DNA of 64,000 nucleotides from Photorhabdus laumondii subsp. laumondii (GCF_003343245.1 NZ_CP024901.1:2666001-2730000); one strand, 5' to 3'; shown: positions 1 through 10,673, counted from the stretch's first letter. The notes: generated by a model from the sequence alone, not told the origin. Translations and numbers: made by a program.

Positions 1-117
1 ATGGTTATTGCGAAAAACGTATCAGATTCTGCTTAAAACAATTGTGTTACGTTTATTGCGATTTTCGTTTATTTCGTTTAATGTGCTAAGTCAAAATGAA
101 TGACTAACAGGTGCAAC

Positions 118-579
118 ATGATTACTTCCACTTTCTCTGATATAAATCTTCCGGCTAAACGCGAAAGTGAAATAGCTGGAAAGGGGCTGCGTGAACTTTC
201 AGCGTTCCTTTCAACAAAACTTGAAACTCAGCAGATTTCAATTATTAGTGATGATCATAAATCTCATCAAATTGAAGTGCCTACATCTGCGCTTACTATG
301 CTAGTGCAAATCTTGAGTGAACTCGCTTCAGGTAATGCAGTGCAAATTGTTCCTGTTCATGCCGAGCTAACCACTCAAGAAGCCGCAAACATATTGAATG
401 TATCGCGGCCTCATATGGTTAAACTTCTGGAAGATGGTTGTCTTCCTTTCCATAAAACAGGCCGACATCGGCGTATTCGTTTTGCTGATCTGATGGAATA
501 TAAAAAGCAGCGTAATACTGAGAGTATGGAGGCTATGAAGGCATTAGCTAATCAGGCTCAGGAATTAGGGATCTACTAA
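118..579 (+). CDS. Excisionase-type HTH antitoxin (orphan)
   Basis: The protein has about 153 residues. Its C-terminal half is a MerR/excisionase-like helix-turn-helix with the pattern TTQEAANILNVSRPHMVKLL followed by a GRHRRIRF basic wing. This domain is common in antitoxins paired with PIN-domain toxins, where it binds the operator and the toxin. An in-frame ATG lies at 100, but the ATG at 118 is preceded by ACAGG at suitable spacing, so I prefer 118. The stop overlaps an ATG (TAATG at 577-581), the usual coupling to a downstream toxin, but the toxin frame closes after 30 codons. The antitoxin therefore seems to be an orphan. The fold is well supported; the antitoxin role is inferred from architecture. 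Confidence 0.7.
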   Translation: MITSTFSDINLPAKRESEIAGKGLRELSAFLSTKLETQQISIISDDHKSHQIEVPTSALTMLVQILSELASGNAVQIVPVHAELTTQEAANILNVSRPHMVKLLEDGCLPFHKTGRHRRIRFADLMEYKKQRNTESMEAMKALANQAQELGIY

Positions 580-671
580 TGACCCATTCCCCGTACCATT
601 CAATTACTATCGGAAAACATCTGTTTTCCGACAAAATAAGCGGCCTTTCTGAATTATCTAATAATCCATAG
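579..671 (+). pseudogene. Truncated toxin stub after the HTH antitoxin
   Basis: An ATG overlapping the upstream stop opens a 30-codon frame beginning MTHSPYHS. It reads straight into a palindromic repeat and ends at TAG. The translational coupling suggests this is the start of the partner toxin, probably PIN-type, with the rest lost at the repeat. The family of the lost toxin is an inference from the antitoxin type; too few residues remain to identify it. Confidence 0.4.
609..652 (+). repeat. Short palindromic repeat, copy 1
   Basis: A perfect 10-bp inverted repeat (TCGGAAAACA / TGTTTTCCGA, 610-631) with a 2-nt loop is followed by AAAATAAGCGGCCTTTCTGAA. Nearly the same 44 bp recurs at about 1595-1640. 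The repeat begins where the toxin stub stops looking like a gene. It may be a REP-like element or a mobile terminator hairpin. Confidence 0.65.
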
Positions 672-797
672 GGTGTATTAGTAGGTGGTTGTTTAGTTTT
701 TTAATATTCGCTACGGTCTAGCTCTTTTACTCTACCTTTTATCAGTGACAGGCATTGATAAGTAAAGTTTCGCGTTTATCGTCAATGGTTTTCGCTA

Positions 798-1088
798 CTA
801 CTTCATTTTGTGCATAGGTGGCCACTGTCTGGCTGTATGGATAAGCGTCAATATCCATACTATTTCTCCGTTGATCTCATATACCAGGCGATAACTCTCG
901 TTTGGAAACAGCTCACGAGTGCCTGGCATTTTCCCCGGCCGGCCAAGCATGGGATGTCGTGCAAGATTGGATGCTGCATCACTAAACTGTTCATCCATTC
1001 TGGCTGCCGCGTATGGATTATCGGCTGCGATGTAGTCCCACACGTCAGCGCGGTCTTGCTTCGCTTCTGGTGTCCAGATAACTTTCAC
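798..1088 (-). CDS. ParE/RelE-family toxin
   Basis: The 96-residue protein begins MKVIWTPEAKQDRADVWDYI and has the middle motif HPMLGRPGKMPGTRELF, then YRLVYEI and a closing ILTLIHTARQWP. This is the ParE/RelE pattern: an N-terminal helix hairpin, then a small sheet that binds gyrase (ParE) or the ribosomal A site (RelE). Its start overlaps the stop of the upstream antitoxin by 4 bp, so the two are translationally coupled. The pair looks intact. The gyrase versus ribosome target cannot be settled from sequence. Confidence 0.85.
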   Translation of the reverse strand: MKVIWTPEAKQDRADVWDYIAADNPYAAARMDEQFSDAASNLARHPMLGRPGKMPGTRELFPNESYRLVYEINGEIVWILTLIHTARQWPPMHKMK

Positions 1089-1363
1089 GCTTGGTTCACC
1101 ACATTGGCACGCCGTGCGGCAAACTCGGCTTCGACCTCATCATTAGATTGGCCCAAACCAGCACGCATTGAGGCTCGCCCTGCTTCTACCTTGTGACATA
1201 GGAATTTATCGTATTCTCGTTCCTCACGTTGGCGTTGAATAAACTCGCGCATGAGTTCGCGTAGCACCTGTGAGGCTGGGCGGTGAGCAGCTTCGGCTTC
1301 AGCCATAAATTCGGCACGTAGTTCAGGTTCTAATTTCATCGTAAAAACAGCTTGTTTCGTCAT
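1085..1363 (-). CDS. Antitoxin partner of the ParE/RelE toxin
   Basis: The protein has about 92 residues and starts MTKQAVFTMKLEPELRAEF, a ribbon-helix-helix N-terminus that would bind the operator. An acidic, Glu-rich tail would wrap the toxin. A longer frame begins at 1381, but the ATG at 1363 has AGGAAG upstream at good spacing and is preferred. The antitoxin precedes and overlaps the toxin, which is the normal order for ParDE/RelBE modules and allows co-repression by the complex. Confidence 0.8.
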   Translation of the reverse strand: MTKQAVFTMKLEPELRAEFMAEAEAAHRPASQVLRELMREFIQRQREEREYDKFLCHKVEAGRASMRAGLGQSNDEVEAEFAARRANVVNQA

Positions 1364-1408
1364 GGTCTGACTTCCTAACATTATTATTCTGTACTAATAA
1401 AGTATATA

Positions 1409-1535
1409 TATACCCGTCGTCTTTCAAGTTGCTTCTTTGTTGGCTGCACTCTCTCACCCCGGTCACATAGTTATCTATGCTCCCGGGGATTCGCTCCCTT
1501 GCCGCCGCGATGCATCTTGAAATCCATAGGGTATA
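1409..1535. repeat. 127-bp MITE-like repeat, copy A
   Basis: This 127-bp unit starts TATACCCGTC and ends GGGTATA. It is inverted relative to the other two copies (6917-7043 and 45962-46088), which have exactly the same length. It lies upstream of the ParDE-like operon in intergenic DNA. The 7-bp ends (TATACCC/GGGTATA) carry the TA expected of IS630/mariner-type insertion. Confidence 0.8.
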
Positions 1536-1594
1536 ATCTTATTACTCTATGCGATTTTCTAGCATATTTAGAGAGAATTGAAATCAATATCGCT

Positions 1595-1640
1595 TGTCGG
1601 AAAACATCTGTTTTCCGACAAAACAAGCGCCCTTTCTGAA
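1595..1640 (+). repeat. Short palindromic repeat, copy 2
   Basis: A 12-bp perfect stem TGTCGGAAAACA/TGTTTTCCGACA (1595-1620) is followed by AAACAAGCGCCCTTTCTGAA, matching copy 1 at 609-652 with only a couple of differences. Here an outer CGCTTG/CAAGCG pair extends the hairpin. It sits just downstream of the phzF-like gene and could serve as its terminator. Confidence 0.65.
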
Positions 1641-1666
1641 CTACATATTAGGGCTGATAACTTTTT

Positions 1667-2545
1667 TCAGATTGTGATGGTGCCATTGATACAAGTCACA
1701 GCACTACCGCCGACAAAAATCTTACCATCAGAATGGCTAAGCCATACACTTCCCTGACGGCCAAGTTTTTTGCCTTGTGATGAATGAACGATTTTATCGT
1801 CAATCATTGCTACTTTGTGGTGGCGCATAAATGCAGCAACACTGCCGTTGCCACTACCGCAAACTGGGTCTTCGTTGACACCGCATGATGGGGCGAAAGA
1901 GCGTACTTCAATATCAGCCTCTGCTCCTTCATGATAGGCACCGTACAGACAAACTCCGGTTATGTTCATTTGCGTGTCGTGTTCAAGTAATCTGGCATAG
2001 TCGGGTTTTGTTGCCAGCACAGCTTCTGCTCCAGTGGTATGAGCGACAATCCAACGAGCTCCCACATCGATAAGTGCCGGTGTTAGCGCGCGATCTAACG
2101 GGCAATCTAGAATGCTTTCGAGGCGATCTATCTGCTCGGAACTAAGCGGTGTGATGGTTGGTTCTGGTAGTTCGAAAGTGATTAATTTCTGACCTTCATC
2201 CCTTTCGGTAACGTTTAATGTAATCAGTCCCGCCCCACATTCCTGCACAATACGCCCTTCTCTTGCCTGAATTAAGCCGGCTTCAAGAAGAGCATGTGCG
2301 GTACCGATCGTAGGATGACCGGCAAAAGGAAGTTCGCTACCGGGTGTGAAAATTCGGACACGATAATCTGCTAATGGATTTTCTGCCGGAAGGATAAAAG
2401 TGGTTTCAGAAAGGTTGGTCCAGTTGGCAATGCCCTGCATCTGTATTGATGAAAGTTCTTGAGCATCCATAACAACGGCAACGGGATTTCCCTTAAAGGG
2501 TCGGTGAGTGAATACATCAACCTGTTTAAATGGTACGAGAGACAT
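1667..2545 (-). CDS. PhzF-family isomerase
   Basis: The 292-residue length and two-lobed motif order are typical of PhzF/diaminopimelate-epimerase-fold enzymes. Visible motifs are KGNPVAVV near residue 18, the presumed catalytic Glu47 in NLSETTF, the substrate-binding GHPTIGTAHAL in the first lobe and EDPVCGSGNGSVAAF in the second. In phenazine synthesis PhzF isomerises dihydro-3-hydroxyanthranilate, but most members of the family have unknown substrates. No other phz gene is adjacent, so I assign only the family. The gene stands alone, with a palindromic repeat downstream. An EhpR-like phenazine-resistance-type protein lies 7 kb away, which may be coincidence. Confidence 0.85.
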   Translation of the reverse strand: MSLVPFKQVDVFTHRPFKGNPVAVVMDAQELSSIQMQGIANWTNLSETTFILPAENPLADYRVRIFTPGSELPFAGHPTIGTAHALLEAGLIQAREGRIVQECGAGLITLNVTERDEGQKLITFELPEPTITPLSSEQIDRLESILDCPLDRALTPALIDVGARWIVAHTTGAEAVLATKPDYARLLEHDTQMNITGVCLYGAYHEGAEADIEVRSFAPSCGVNEDPVCGSGNGSVAAFMRHHKVAMIDDKIVHSSQGKKLGRQGSVWLSHSDGKIFVGGSAVTCINGTITI

Positions 2546-2734
2546 AAAATTTCCTTTTTATGGTGGCAAAAGTGGTTAGTATATAATAAAAGAATAACTT
2601 AGAAAAAAGATATGTGATGAAACTCAAAAAAAAAATTAAGTTAAACCATTTGTGAAATAACATAATACTAATATTAAGATAATTATGTTTAATTAATTTC
2701 AATAAATTAATACTTTTATGGGAAATAATAAATC

Positions 2735-5529
<2,795 letters not shown>

Positions 5530-5538
5530 TTAAATTAA

Positions 5539-5574
5539 AAGCTACCCTATTTGTTTGAGGGTGGCTTATTTAAC
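5539..5574 (+). terminator. Rho-independent terminator between GH1 and xylR
   Basis: A 10-bp stem AAGCTACCCT/AGGGTGGCTT (one G-U pair) with a 9-nt loop is followed by a T-rich run. It lies between two convergent genes and may work in both directions. Confidence 0.75.
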
Positions 5575-6751
5575 TCTTTTTGGTAATTTTATATTTATCT
5601 CGATACTCTTTAGGGGTCATATTATAATTTCGTTTGAACATGGAGTAAAAATAATGTAAAGAAGAATAGCCGCAAACGGTAACAATTTCACTGATTGAAA
5701 TAGAGGTATGGATTAAAAGATTTTTTACCTTATCTAATTTCTCATTATGAATAATAGTATGAATTGTTTGTCCAAATTCACTTTTAAAACGGTTTTCAAG
5801 ATTAGAACGTGACATACCAATAGCATCAATAACTTGTTCAACTCTTATCCCTTTACACGCGTGATGACGAATATAATGCATTGCTTGAATAACCGCGGGA
5901 TCATTTAATGCCCGAAAATCTGTCGATTGTCTTGCTATAACCTTTAACGGGGGAATTAATTGGCGGTGGTATTTTTTAGGAACGTAGCCTTTAAGAAGTT
6001 TATGAAGCAATTTTGCTGCCTGGTAGCCCATTTTCTGTGTCCCCTGCACAACGGAAGAGAGTGCCGTACGTGAAAGAAAACGGGCTATTTCTTCATTATC
6101 TATACCTATAACACAGATTTTTTCAGGAATAGGAATATTTAGATATTCACATGCGGCTAAAATATGTCGAGCTCGGGCGTCTGTTACCGCGATAATGCCG
6201 GTATTTGGGGGTAAAGTTTGGAGCCAATCTTTTAATCTATTTTGCGCATAAAACCAATCTTCCGGTGTCGTCTCCATTCCTTGATATATCACACCTTGAT
6301 ATTTTTCTTTTTCGACTAATTGTCGGAAAGCGTATTCACGTTCTATTGCCCATCGTTTACCACTTGTCTGAGGTAAACCATAAAATGCAAAGCGTTTAAT
6401 ACCTTTATCTTTTAAGTGATTAAACGCACTTTCTATTAAAGCAAAGTTATTTGTTGCAATATAATGCGCGGCGGGATAATGACTTTCTTGGTGATAAGAG
6501 CCACCGACACCGATAACAGGAATCTCTAACGGGCTGAAAAAACGTTGAATTTCTATATCATCAAAATCAGCAATAATTCCATCACTCTGTAAGGTTTTCA
6601 GGCTATTTAATTTAGTAGTGAAATCTTCTTCAATGAAGATATCCCAATTACATTGAAATTCCTGTAAATATTCACCTATTCCTTCTATCACCTGACGATC
6701 ATAAGCTTTATTAGCGTTAAGTAATAGTGTTATATGGTATCGTCTGTTCAT
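5570..6751 (-). CDS. xylR: Xylose operon regulator XylR
   Basis: The 393-residue length and sequence match enterobacterial XylR closely. The N-terminus has ITLLLNANKAYDRQVIEGIG, then a LacI/periplasmic-binding-like sugar domain (about residues 5-275) with GIIAVTDARARHIL and CVIGIDNEEIARFLS. A C-terminal AraC-type pair of helix-turn-helices (about residues 285-390) follows, with CKGIRVEQVIDAIGMSRSNL and TPKEYRDKYK. XylR with bound D-xylose activates xyl promoters together with CRP. It is divergent from xylA, with a CRP-like site and an inserted 127-bp repeat in between. Confidence 0.93.
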   Translation of the reverse strand: MNRRYHITLLLNANKAYDRQVIEGIGEYLQEFQCNWDIFIEEDFTTKLNSLKTLQSDGIIADFDDIEIQRFFSPLEIPVIGVGGSYHQESHYPAAHYIATNNFALIESAFNHLKDKGIKRFAFYGLPQTSGKRWAIEREYAFRQLVEKEKYQGVIYQGMETTPEDWFYAQNRLKDWLQTLPPNTGIIAVTDARARHILAACEYLNIPIPEKICVIGIDNEEIARFLSRTALSSVVQGTQKMGYQAAKLLHKLLKGYVPKKYHRQLIPPLKVIARQSTDFRALNDPAVIQAMHYIRHHACKGIRVEQVIDAIGMSRSNLENRFKSEFGQTIHTIIHNEKLDKVKNLLIHTSISISEIVTVCGYSSLHYFYSMFKRNYNMTPKEYRDKYKITKKS

Positions 6752-6811
6752 TATTGATGCCCTTATTTAATCATAATTATTTTTCTATTTTCAGGGTTAA
6801 ATTAATGCCAA

Positions 6812-6831
6812 TTTATGAGATAAATCACACA
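6812..6831. promoter_or_regulatory. Probable CRP-binding site in the xylR-xylA intergenic region
   Basis: The sequence TATGA-N6-TCACA (6814-6829) differs from the CRP consensus TGTGA-N6-TCACA at one position and has the usual flanking A/T. Xylose genes are CRP-dependent in related bacteria. It could serve xylA, xylR or both. Confidence 0.6.
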
Positions 6832-6916
6832 ATTAACAAGAATCTTAATGAAGAAATAAAATAACGCAATTGAAAATAGCGACATTGATGAACAAAATTT
6901 TATATACACATATGTC

Positions 6917-7043
6917 TATACCCTATGGATTTCAAGATGGATCGCGGCGGCAAGGGAGCGAATCCCCGGGAGCATAGCAAACTATGTGACCAGGGTGAGA
7001 GAGTGCAGCCAACAAAGAAGCAACTTGAAAGATGACGGGTATA
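6917..7043. repeat. 127-bp MITE-like repeat, copy B (in the xylA leader)
   Basis: This 127-bp unit begins TATACCCTATGGATTTCAAG and ends GACGGGTATA, in the same orientation as copy C and opposite to copy A. It ends 18 bp before the xylA start, leaving only the RBS region (AGAGAGGC) between the repeat and the gene. It therefore separates xylA from the CRP-like site, and any promoter beyond the repeat would give a transcript carrying it in the 5' leader. Confidence 0.8.
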
Positions 7044-7061
7044 TATTAGAGAGAGGCTGAT

Positions 7062-8381
7062 ATGCACCGGTATTTTGAGAGAGTAAATAGAATTAGTTAC
7101 GAAGGTAGGCAAAGTAATAATCCATTAGCTTTCCGTCACTACAACCCCGAAGAGATTATTCTAGGCAAAAAGATGAAAGATCATCTGCGTTTTGCCGTCT
7201 GCTATTGGCACAATTTTTGTTGGGATGGTACTGATATGTTTGGTTCTGGGGCATTTGAGCGTTTTTGGCAAAAAGGGGGTGATGCTTTAGAACTGGCGAA
7301 GCTTAAAGCTGATGTTGCTTTTGAATTTTTCTACAAACTCAATATTCCTTTTTATTGTTTCCACGATATTGATGTTGCCCCCGAAGGTTGTTCCTTAAAA
7401 GAATATATTTATAATTTGGGTGTCATGTCCGATATTCTTGCAGATAAACAAGCAGAAACTGGCGTTAAATTATTATGGGGAACGGCAAACTGTTTTACAC
7501 ATCCTCGTTATGCTGCCGGTGCGTCAACGAATCCAGATCTCAATATTTTCGCTTATGCATCAGCACAAGTATGTCAAGTTATGCAAATGACTAAAAAGCT
7601 AGGTGGTGAAAATTATGTACTGTGGGGCGGACGTGAAGGCTATGAAAGTTTGCTCAATACAGATTTACGTCAAGAAAGAGAACAAATCGGCCGTTTTATG
7701 CAAATGGTTGTGGATTATAAATACAAAATTGGTTTTCAGGGAACATTGCTAATTGAACCTAAACCTCAGGAACCGACTAAACACCAATATGATTATGATG
7801 TAGCGACTGTTTATGGTTTCCTAAAGCAGTTTGGTTTAGAAAATGAAATTAAGGTGAATATTGAAGCTAACCATGCCACATTAGCTGGACACTCATTTCA
7901 ACATGAAGTTGCCACCGCGATTGCATTGGGAATATTGGGCTCTATTGATGCGAATCGCGGGGATGCTCAATTGGGTTGGGATACCGATCAATTTCCAAAT
8001 AGTGTCGAAGAGAATTCTCTTGTAATGTATGAAATCTTAAAAGCTGGTGGCTTTACCACGGGTGGTTTAAATTTCGATGCAAAAGTTCGCCGTCAAAGTA
8101 TTGATATTGATGATCTGTTTTATGGGCATATCGGTGCCATCGATACTATGGCTTTATCATTAAAGAGCGCGGTGAAAATATTAGTAGACGGTAAATTAGA
8201 TGAATATGTCGCTCAGCGTTATTCTGGTTGGAATAGTGAATTAGGTAGAGATATTCTTGAAGGAAAAATGACACTTGATGAAGTGGCTCACTATGCAGAA
8301 ACATTAGTTCAGGAACCTAAACATCGAAGTGGGCAACAGGAATTACTCGAAAATCTTATTAATCGCTATATTTATGATTAA
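7062..8381 (+). CDS. xylA: Xylose isomerase
   Basis: The 439-residue protein converts D-xylose to D-xylulose in the cytoplasm. It aligns by eye along its full length with enterobacterial XylA (440 residues in E. coli). Visible are [12 protein letters not shown] near residue 20, the active-site His101 and Asp104 in YCFHDIDV, the first metal-ligand region [33 protein letters not shown] and [17 protein letters not shown]. The start has RBS AGAGAGG 6-8 nt upstream. No xylB (xylulokinase) follows, unlike the E. coli operon, so further metabolism depends on a gene elsewhere or is missing. A 127-bp repeat is inserted just upstream and an inverted-repeat element directly downstream. Confidence 0.95.
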   Translation: MHRYFERVNRISYEGRQSNNPLAFRHYNPEEIILGKKMKDHLRFAVCYWHNFCWDGTDMFGSGAFERFWQKGGDALELAKLKADVAFEFFYKLNIPFYCFHDIDVAPEGCSLKEYIYNLGVMSDILADKQAETGVKLLWGTANCFTHPRYAAGASTNPDLNIFAYASAQVCQVMQMTKKLGGENYVLWGGREGYESLLNTDLRQEREQIGRFMQMVVDYKYKIGFQGTLLIEPKPQEPTKHQYDYDVATVYGFLKQFGLENEIKVNIEANHATLAGHSFQHEVATAIALGILGSIDANRGDAQLGWDTDQFPNSVEENSLVMYEILKAGGFTTGGLNFDAKVRRQSIDIDDLFYGHIGAIDTMALSLKSAVKILVDGKLDEYVAQRYSGWNSELGRDILEGKMTLDEVAHYAETLVQEPKHRSGQQELLENLINRYIYD

Positions 8382-8383
8382 GA

Positions 8384-8538
8384 GCCTATCTCAATAGGCG
8401 TAATTGTTGCAGGCAGTTTGAACACGGACAGCGCGGAAAAACCGGAGCGTACACGTAGTACGTGAGGATTTTGAGCACTGCCCAGGTTCGCTCTTTATGG
8501 CAAAGAAGGGCAAATAAAATAGCCCTATTGAGATAGGC
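8384..8538. repeat. 155-bp element with 15-bp perfect inverted ends
   Basis: GCCTATCTCAATAGG (8384-8398) is repeated in inverted form as CCTATTGAGATAGGC (8524-8538). The interior has a CGTACACGTAGTACG palindrome and no coding capacity. It starts 2 bp after the xylA stop. The structure fits a MITE-type element that could also terminate the xylA transcript. No second copy occurs in the window. Confidence 0.7.
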
Positions 8539-8800
8539 AGTAAATTAGTTATTGGCTAACAGGTCCTACGTTGGGAACAGTCAAATTAGCACAACACAAC
8601 ATCAAGGGGTTAGTATTCTCGAAAGTCGTTCTTGAAACAATATTCTCAAAATACTACACTATCAGTGAATAAAATCCTGTAAGTCAGTATATTTTCTGAT
8701 TTGTCATAAAATGAATATTTAATCGTGATATGAATACGAATTTTTCTTATCTTTTATGTGAAAATACACATTTTTTTGACAAGTAAAAGGGGATTATGAG

Positions 8801-9373
8801 ATGGCTCACATACAATTAGGAAATGGTGAAATTATTAATCTTACCGAAGCAGAAACAAGAAATTCTCGCGAAGCGAAAGGCGGATATGTATATATGCTTG
8901 ATAATATAGCGTATAAGCCAATGAATCTAAACAATTCTATTAAAAGTGTTTTTAAAAACTGTGATCGTAGTTATGGCTTGCCAAGCGTATACTTAGACGT
9001 TTTTAATGCTAAATTTTCATTTCAAGGTAGCAATGGTATAGATCGTAATGATGACGCTACTATTATTAAGATGAAACGCATTGATACCAGTAATAATAGT
9101 GGTAATCATTTCTTTCAGATTTCCCACGGTGGTAGAGCGAATCTTGAAAACTTTATTAATAACGAAAGTGATAAAGAAAGGTTAAAAAGAATTTTACGAG
9201 CTTTATGTGCAGCTAGGGAATCAAATTTAAAAGATATCCAAGGTTTTTATTCGTCGAAAGGATCTAACCCGATATTGTTCTGTGATATTCATTGTGGTAC
9301 AACCCCTAGCTTAGAAATTGAAGAATTGATTGAATATACTCAAAATAGGATGAAAAATTCCCTTGACGATTAA
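8801..9373 (+). CDS. Hypothetical protein of 190 residues
   Basis: I do not recognise this protein. It is soluble by composition, has no signal peptide or membrane segment, and is rich in Asn, Lys and Ser. Features that can be seen are MAHIQLGNGEIINLTEAE at the N-terminus, a central NHFFQISHGGRANLENF stretch, and a helical Arg/Lys-rich section (KERLKRILRALCAARESN). A late LFCDIHCGTTP segment has two Cys and a His spaced as C-x3-H-C, and the tail is helical and acidic. An RBS AAGGGG lies 18 nt upstream of ATG with GATTATGAG between. The gene is AT-rich and stands alone between an inverted-repeat element and a VOC-family gene, which suggests acquired DNA. Confidence 0.65.
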   Translation: MAHIQLGNGEIINLTEAETRNSREAKGGYVYMLDNIAYKPMNLNNSIKSVFKNCDRSYGLPSVYLDVFNAKFSFQGSNGIDRNDDATIIKMKRIDTSNNSGNHFFQISHGGRANLENFINNESDKERLKRILRALCAARESNLKDIQGFYSSKGSNPILFCDIHCGTTPSLEIEELIEYTQNRMKNSLDD

Positions 9374-9417
9374 CTGTCGCTAGTCTTATCAGATCTGACA
9401 AAGCACTTTGGAAGGTT

Positions 9418-9521
9418 GAGAGTTACCGGTTTGGATATGGATGTTGAATCCTTATACAAAGCGCAAGAGGTAACTCTCATGTTTTCCCCACAAGATTCGA
9501 TCTTAGACATCTCCATATCCC
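9418..9521. repeat. Overlapping inverted repeats in the intergenic gap
   Basis: GAGAGTTACC (9418-9427) pairs with GGTAACTCTC (9469-9478). GGATATGGATGT (9433-9444) pairs imperfectly with ACATCTCCATATCC (9508-9521). The second pair straddles the first, so the arms interlock rather than nest. I see no gene in this stretch; it may be the relic of a mobile element or a structured RNA. Confidence 0.35.
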
Positions 9522-9664
9522 AGAATTCCCACATCAATTTACATATGTATGTATATACAGCCTGCTAACATTATATTACTATGATACAAGCGCAATCCGG
9601 TAACAAATGTTACATATTGATTTGCTTTTACTCTCTTATTGAATCTAACTTAGATGAGAATTAC

Positions 9665-10039
9665 ATGATGACAGTATCCCCCAAGCCTAACCTTCAACTT
9701 GTTTACGTATCTGATATTGAATGTTCGACGGTCTTCTACGAGACGATTTTCAATGCTAAGCCGGTATTTTCGAGCCCTCGTTATGTGGCATTTGCCGCTG
9801 GCGGTGAAGCACTATTCGCTATTTGGTCAGGCGGAACAACGCCAGATGCCTCTACTCCTCGGTTCTCTGAGATCGGTATTATGTTGCCATCTGGAGAAGA
9901 TGTAGATCGCTTATTTGAAGAATGGCAGAAGAAACCCGATATCAAGATTGTGAAGGAACCCCACACTGAAATTTTTGGTCGTACTTTCCTCGTTGAAGAT
10001 CCCGATGGTCATATTATTCGGGTATGTCCTTTGGATTAG
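9665..10039 (+). CDS. VOC-family protein, EhpR-like (phenazine resistance type)
   Basis: The protein has about 124 residues. Its glyoxalase/bleomycin-resistance fold shows PNLQLVYVSDIECSTVFYE at the start, PRYVAFAAGGEALFAIWSGG in the middle, and RFSEIGIMLPSGEDVDRLF then FGRTFLVEDPDGHIIRVCPLD at the end. This pattern closely resembles what I recall of EhpR, the Pantoea protein that binds and sequesters a phenazine antibiotic, rather than glyoxalase I. The frame extends upstream to 9581, but that part is not VOC-like. Two ATGs at 9665 and 9668 begin the domain and follow GATGAGAA. A PhzF-family gene lies 7 kb away. Binding of a phenazine is inferred from resemblance only. Confidence 0.75.
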   Translation: MMTVSPKPNLQLVYVSDIECSTVFYETIFNAKPVFSSPRYVAFAAGGEALFAIWSGGTTPDASTPRFSEIGIMLPSGEDVDRLFEEWQKKPDIKIVKEPHTEIFGRTFLVEDPDGHIIRVCPLD

Positions 10040-10126
10040 ATGTATTGACTCTTTTCTGCCGTCCTTATATAAAAAAGCTTGCTATAATTACAAGTGTAAA
10101 ATAACGTGTTTCATACAGGGGTTAAC

Positions 10127-10366
10127 ATGCCAGCAACACAAATCAGATTAAAGAAAACAGTGAGCGTGACCGTTGCACCTGAACTGTATCAACAAGCGAG
10201 ACAGGTAGGGCTTAACTTATCAGCAGTGCTGACTAAAGCACTAATTTCGGAACTGAAAGCCGTTGAGTCTGAACGCTGGAAACGTGAGAATAAGGCAGGA
10301 ATGGAAGAACTTAATCGTATCACTAACGAACACGGTTTACTGTCTGACAAGTACAGGGTGTTCTGA
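10127..10366 (+). CDS. ccdA: CcdA-type antitoxin
   Basis: The protein has about 79 residues with an N-terminal ribbon-helix-helix (KKTVSVTVAPELYQQARQVG, then LNLSAVLTKAL) and a charged C-terminal tail ending LLSDKYRVF that would bind the toxin. ATG at 10127 is chosen because AGGGG precedes it at 7 nt; a longer frame from 10106 adds seven residues of leader. The stop is 1 bp before the ccdB start. CcdA neutralises CcdB and autorepresses the operon. Confidence 0.87.
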   Translation: MPATQIRLKKTVSVTVAPELYQQARQVGLNLSAVLTKALISELKAVESERWKRENKAGMEELNRITNEHGLLSDKYRVF

Positions 10367-10367
10367 G

Positions 10368-10673
10368 ATGCAGTATGTTGTTTATCGCAATATTGGCAAT
10401 TCTGCTTACCCATATCTTCTTGACGTACAGAGTGACATTATTGATATGTTGAATACAAGATTAATGATACCCCTGTTTCTGAAAGAAAATTTTAAAGGCA
10501 AAGTTCCTATAAGATTATGTCCAATATTGACAATTGAGGAGAGTGACTACATCGTCATGACTCATGAAATGGCAAGTATCAGAGTATCTATGATCGGTAA
10601 TGAAGTTATTGATGTCACATCCCACCGGAAACAAATTAAAGATGCTTTGGATTTTCTCATTGATGGATTTTGA
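10368..10673 (+). CDS. ccdB: CcdB-type toxin (gyrase poison family)
   Basis: The 101-residue length is exactly that of F-plasmid CcdB. The conserved core shows VQSDIID near residue 20, MIPLFL near 33, MTHEMASI near 64 and IGNEVIDVTSHRKQIKDAL near 76. CcdB traps DNA gyrase. The last three residues are Asp-Gly-Phe where F CcdB has the Trp-Gly-Ile needed for gyrase poisoning. Chromosomal CcdB proteins of the O157 type, as I recall, also end Asp-Gly-Ile, so this may be a subfamily feature rather than inactivation. It is coupled to ccdA. Confidence 0.85.
   Translation: MQYVVYRNIGNSAYPYLLDVQSDIIDMLNTRLMIPLFLKENFKGKVPIRLCPILTIEESDYIVMTHEMASIRVSMIGNEVIDVTSHRKQIKDALDFLIDGF

Noticed and set aside
810..1196. 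A 128-codon plus-strand frame opposite the ParDE-like genes
   Set aside because: It is antisense to two well-supported toxin-antitoxin genes and has no recognisable motif.
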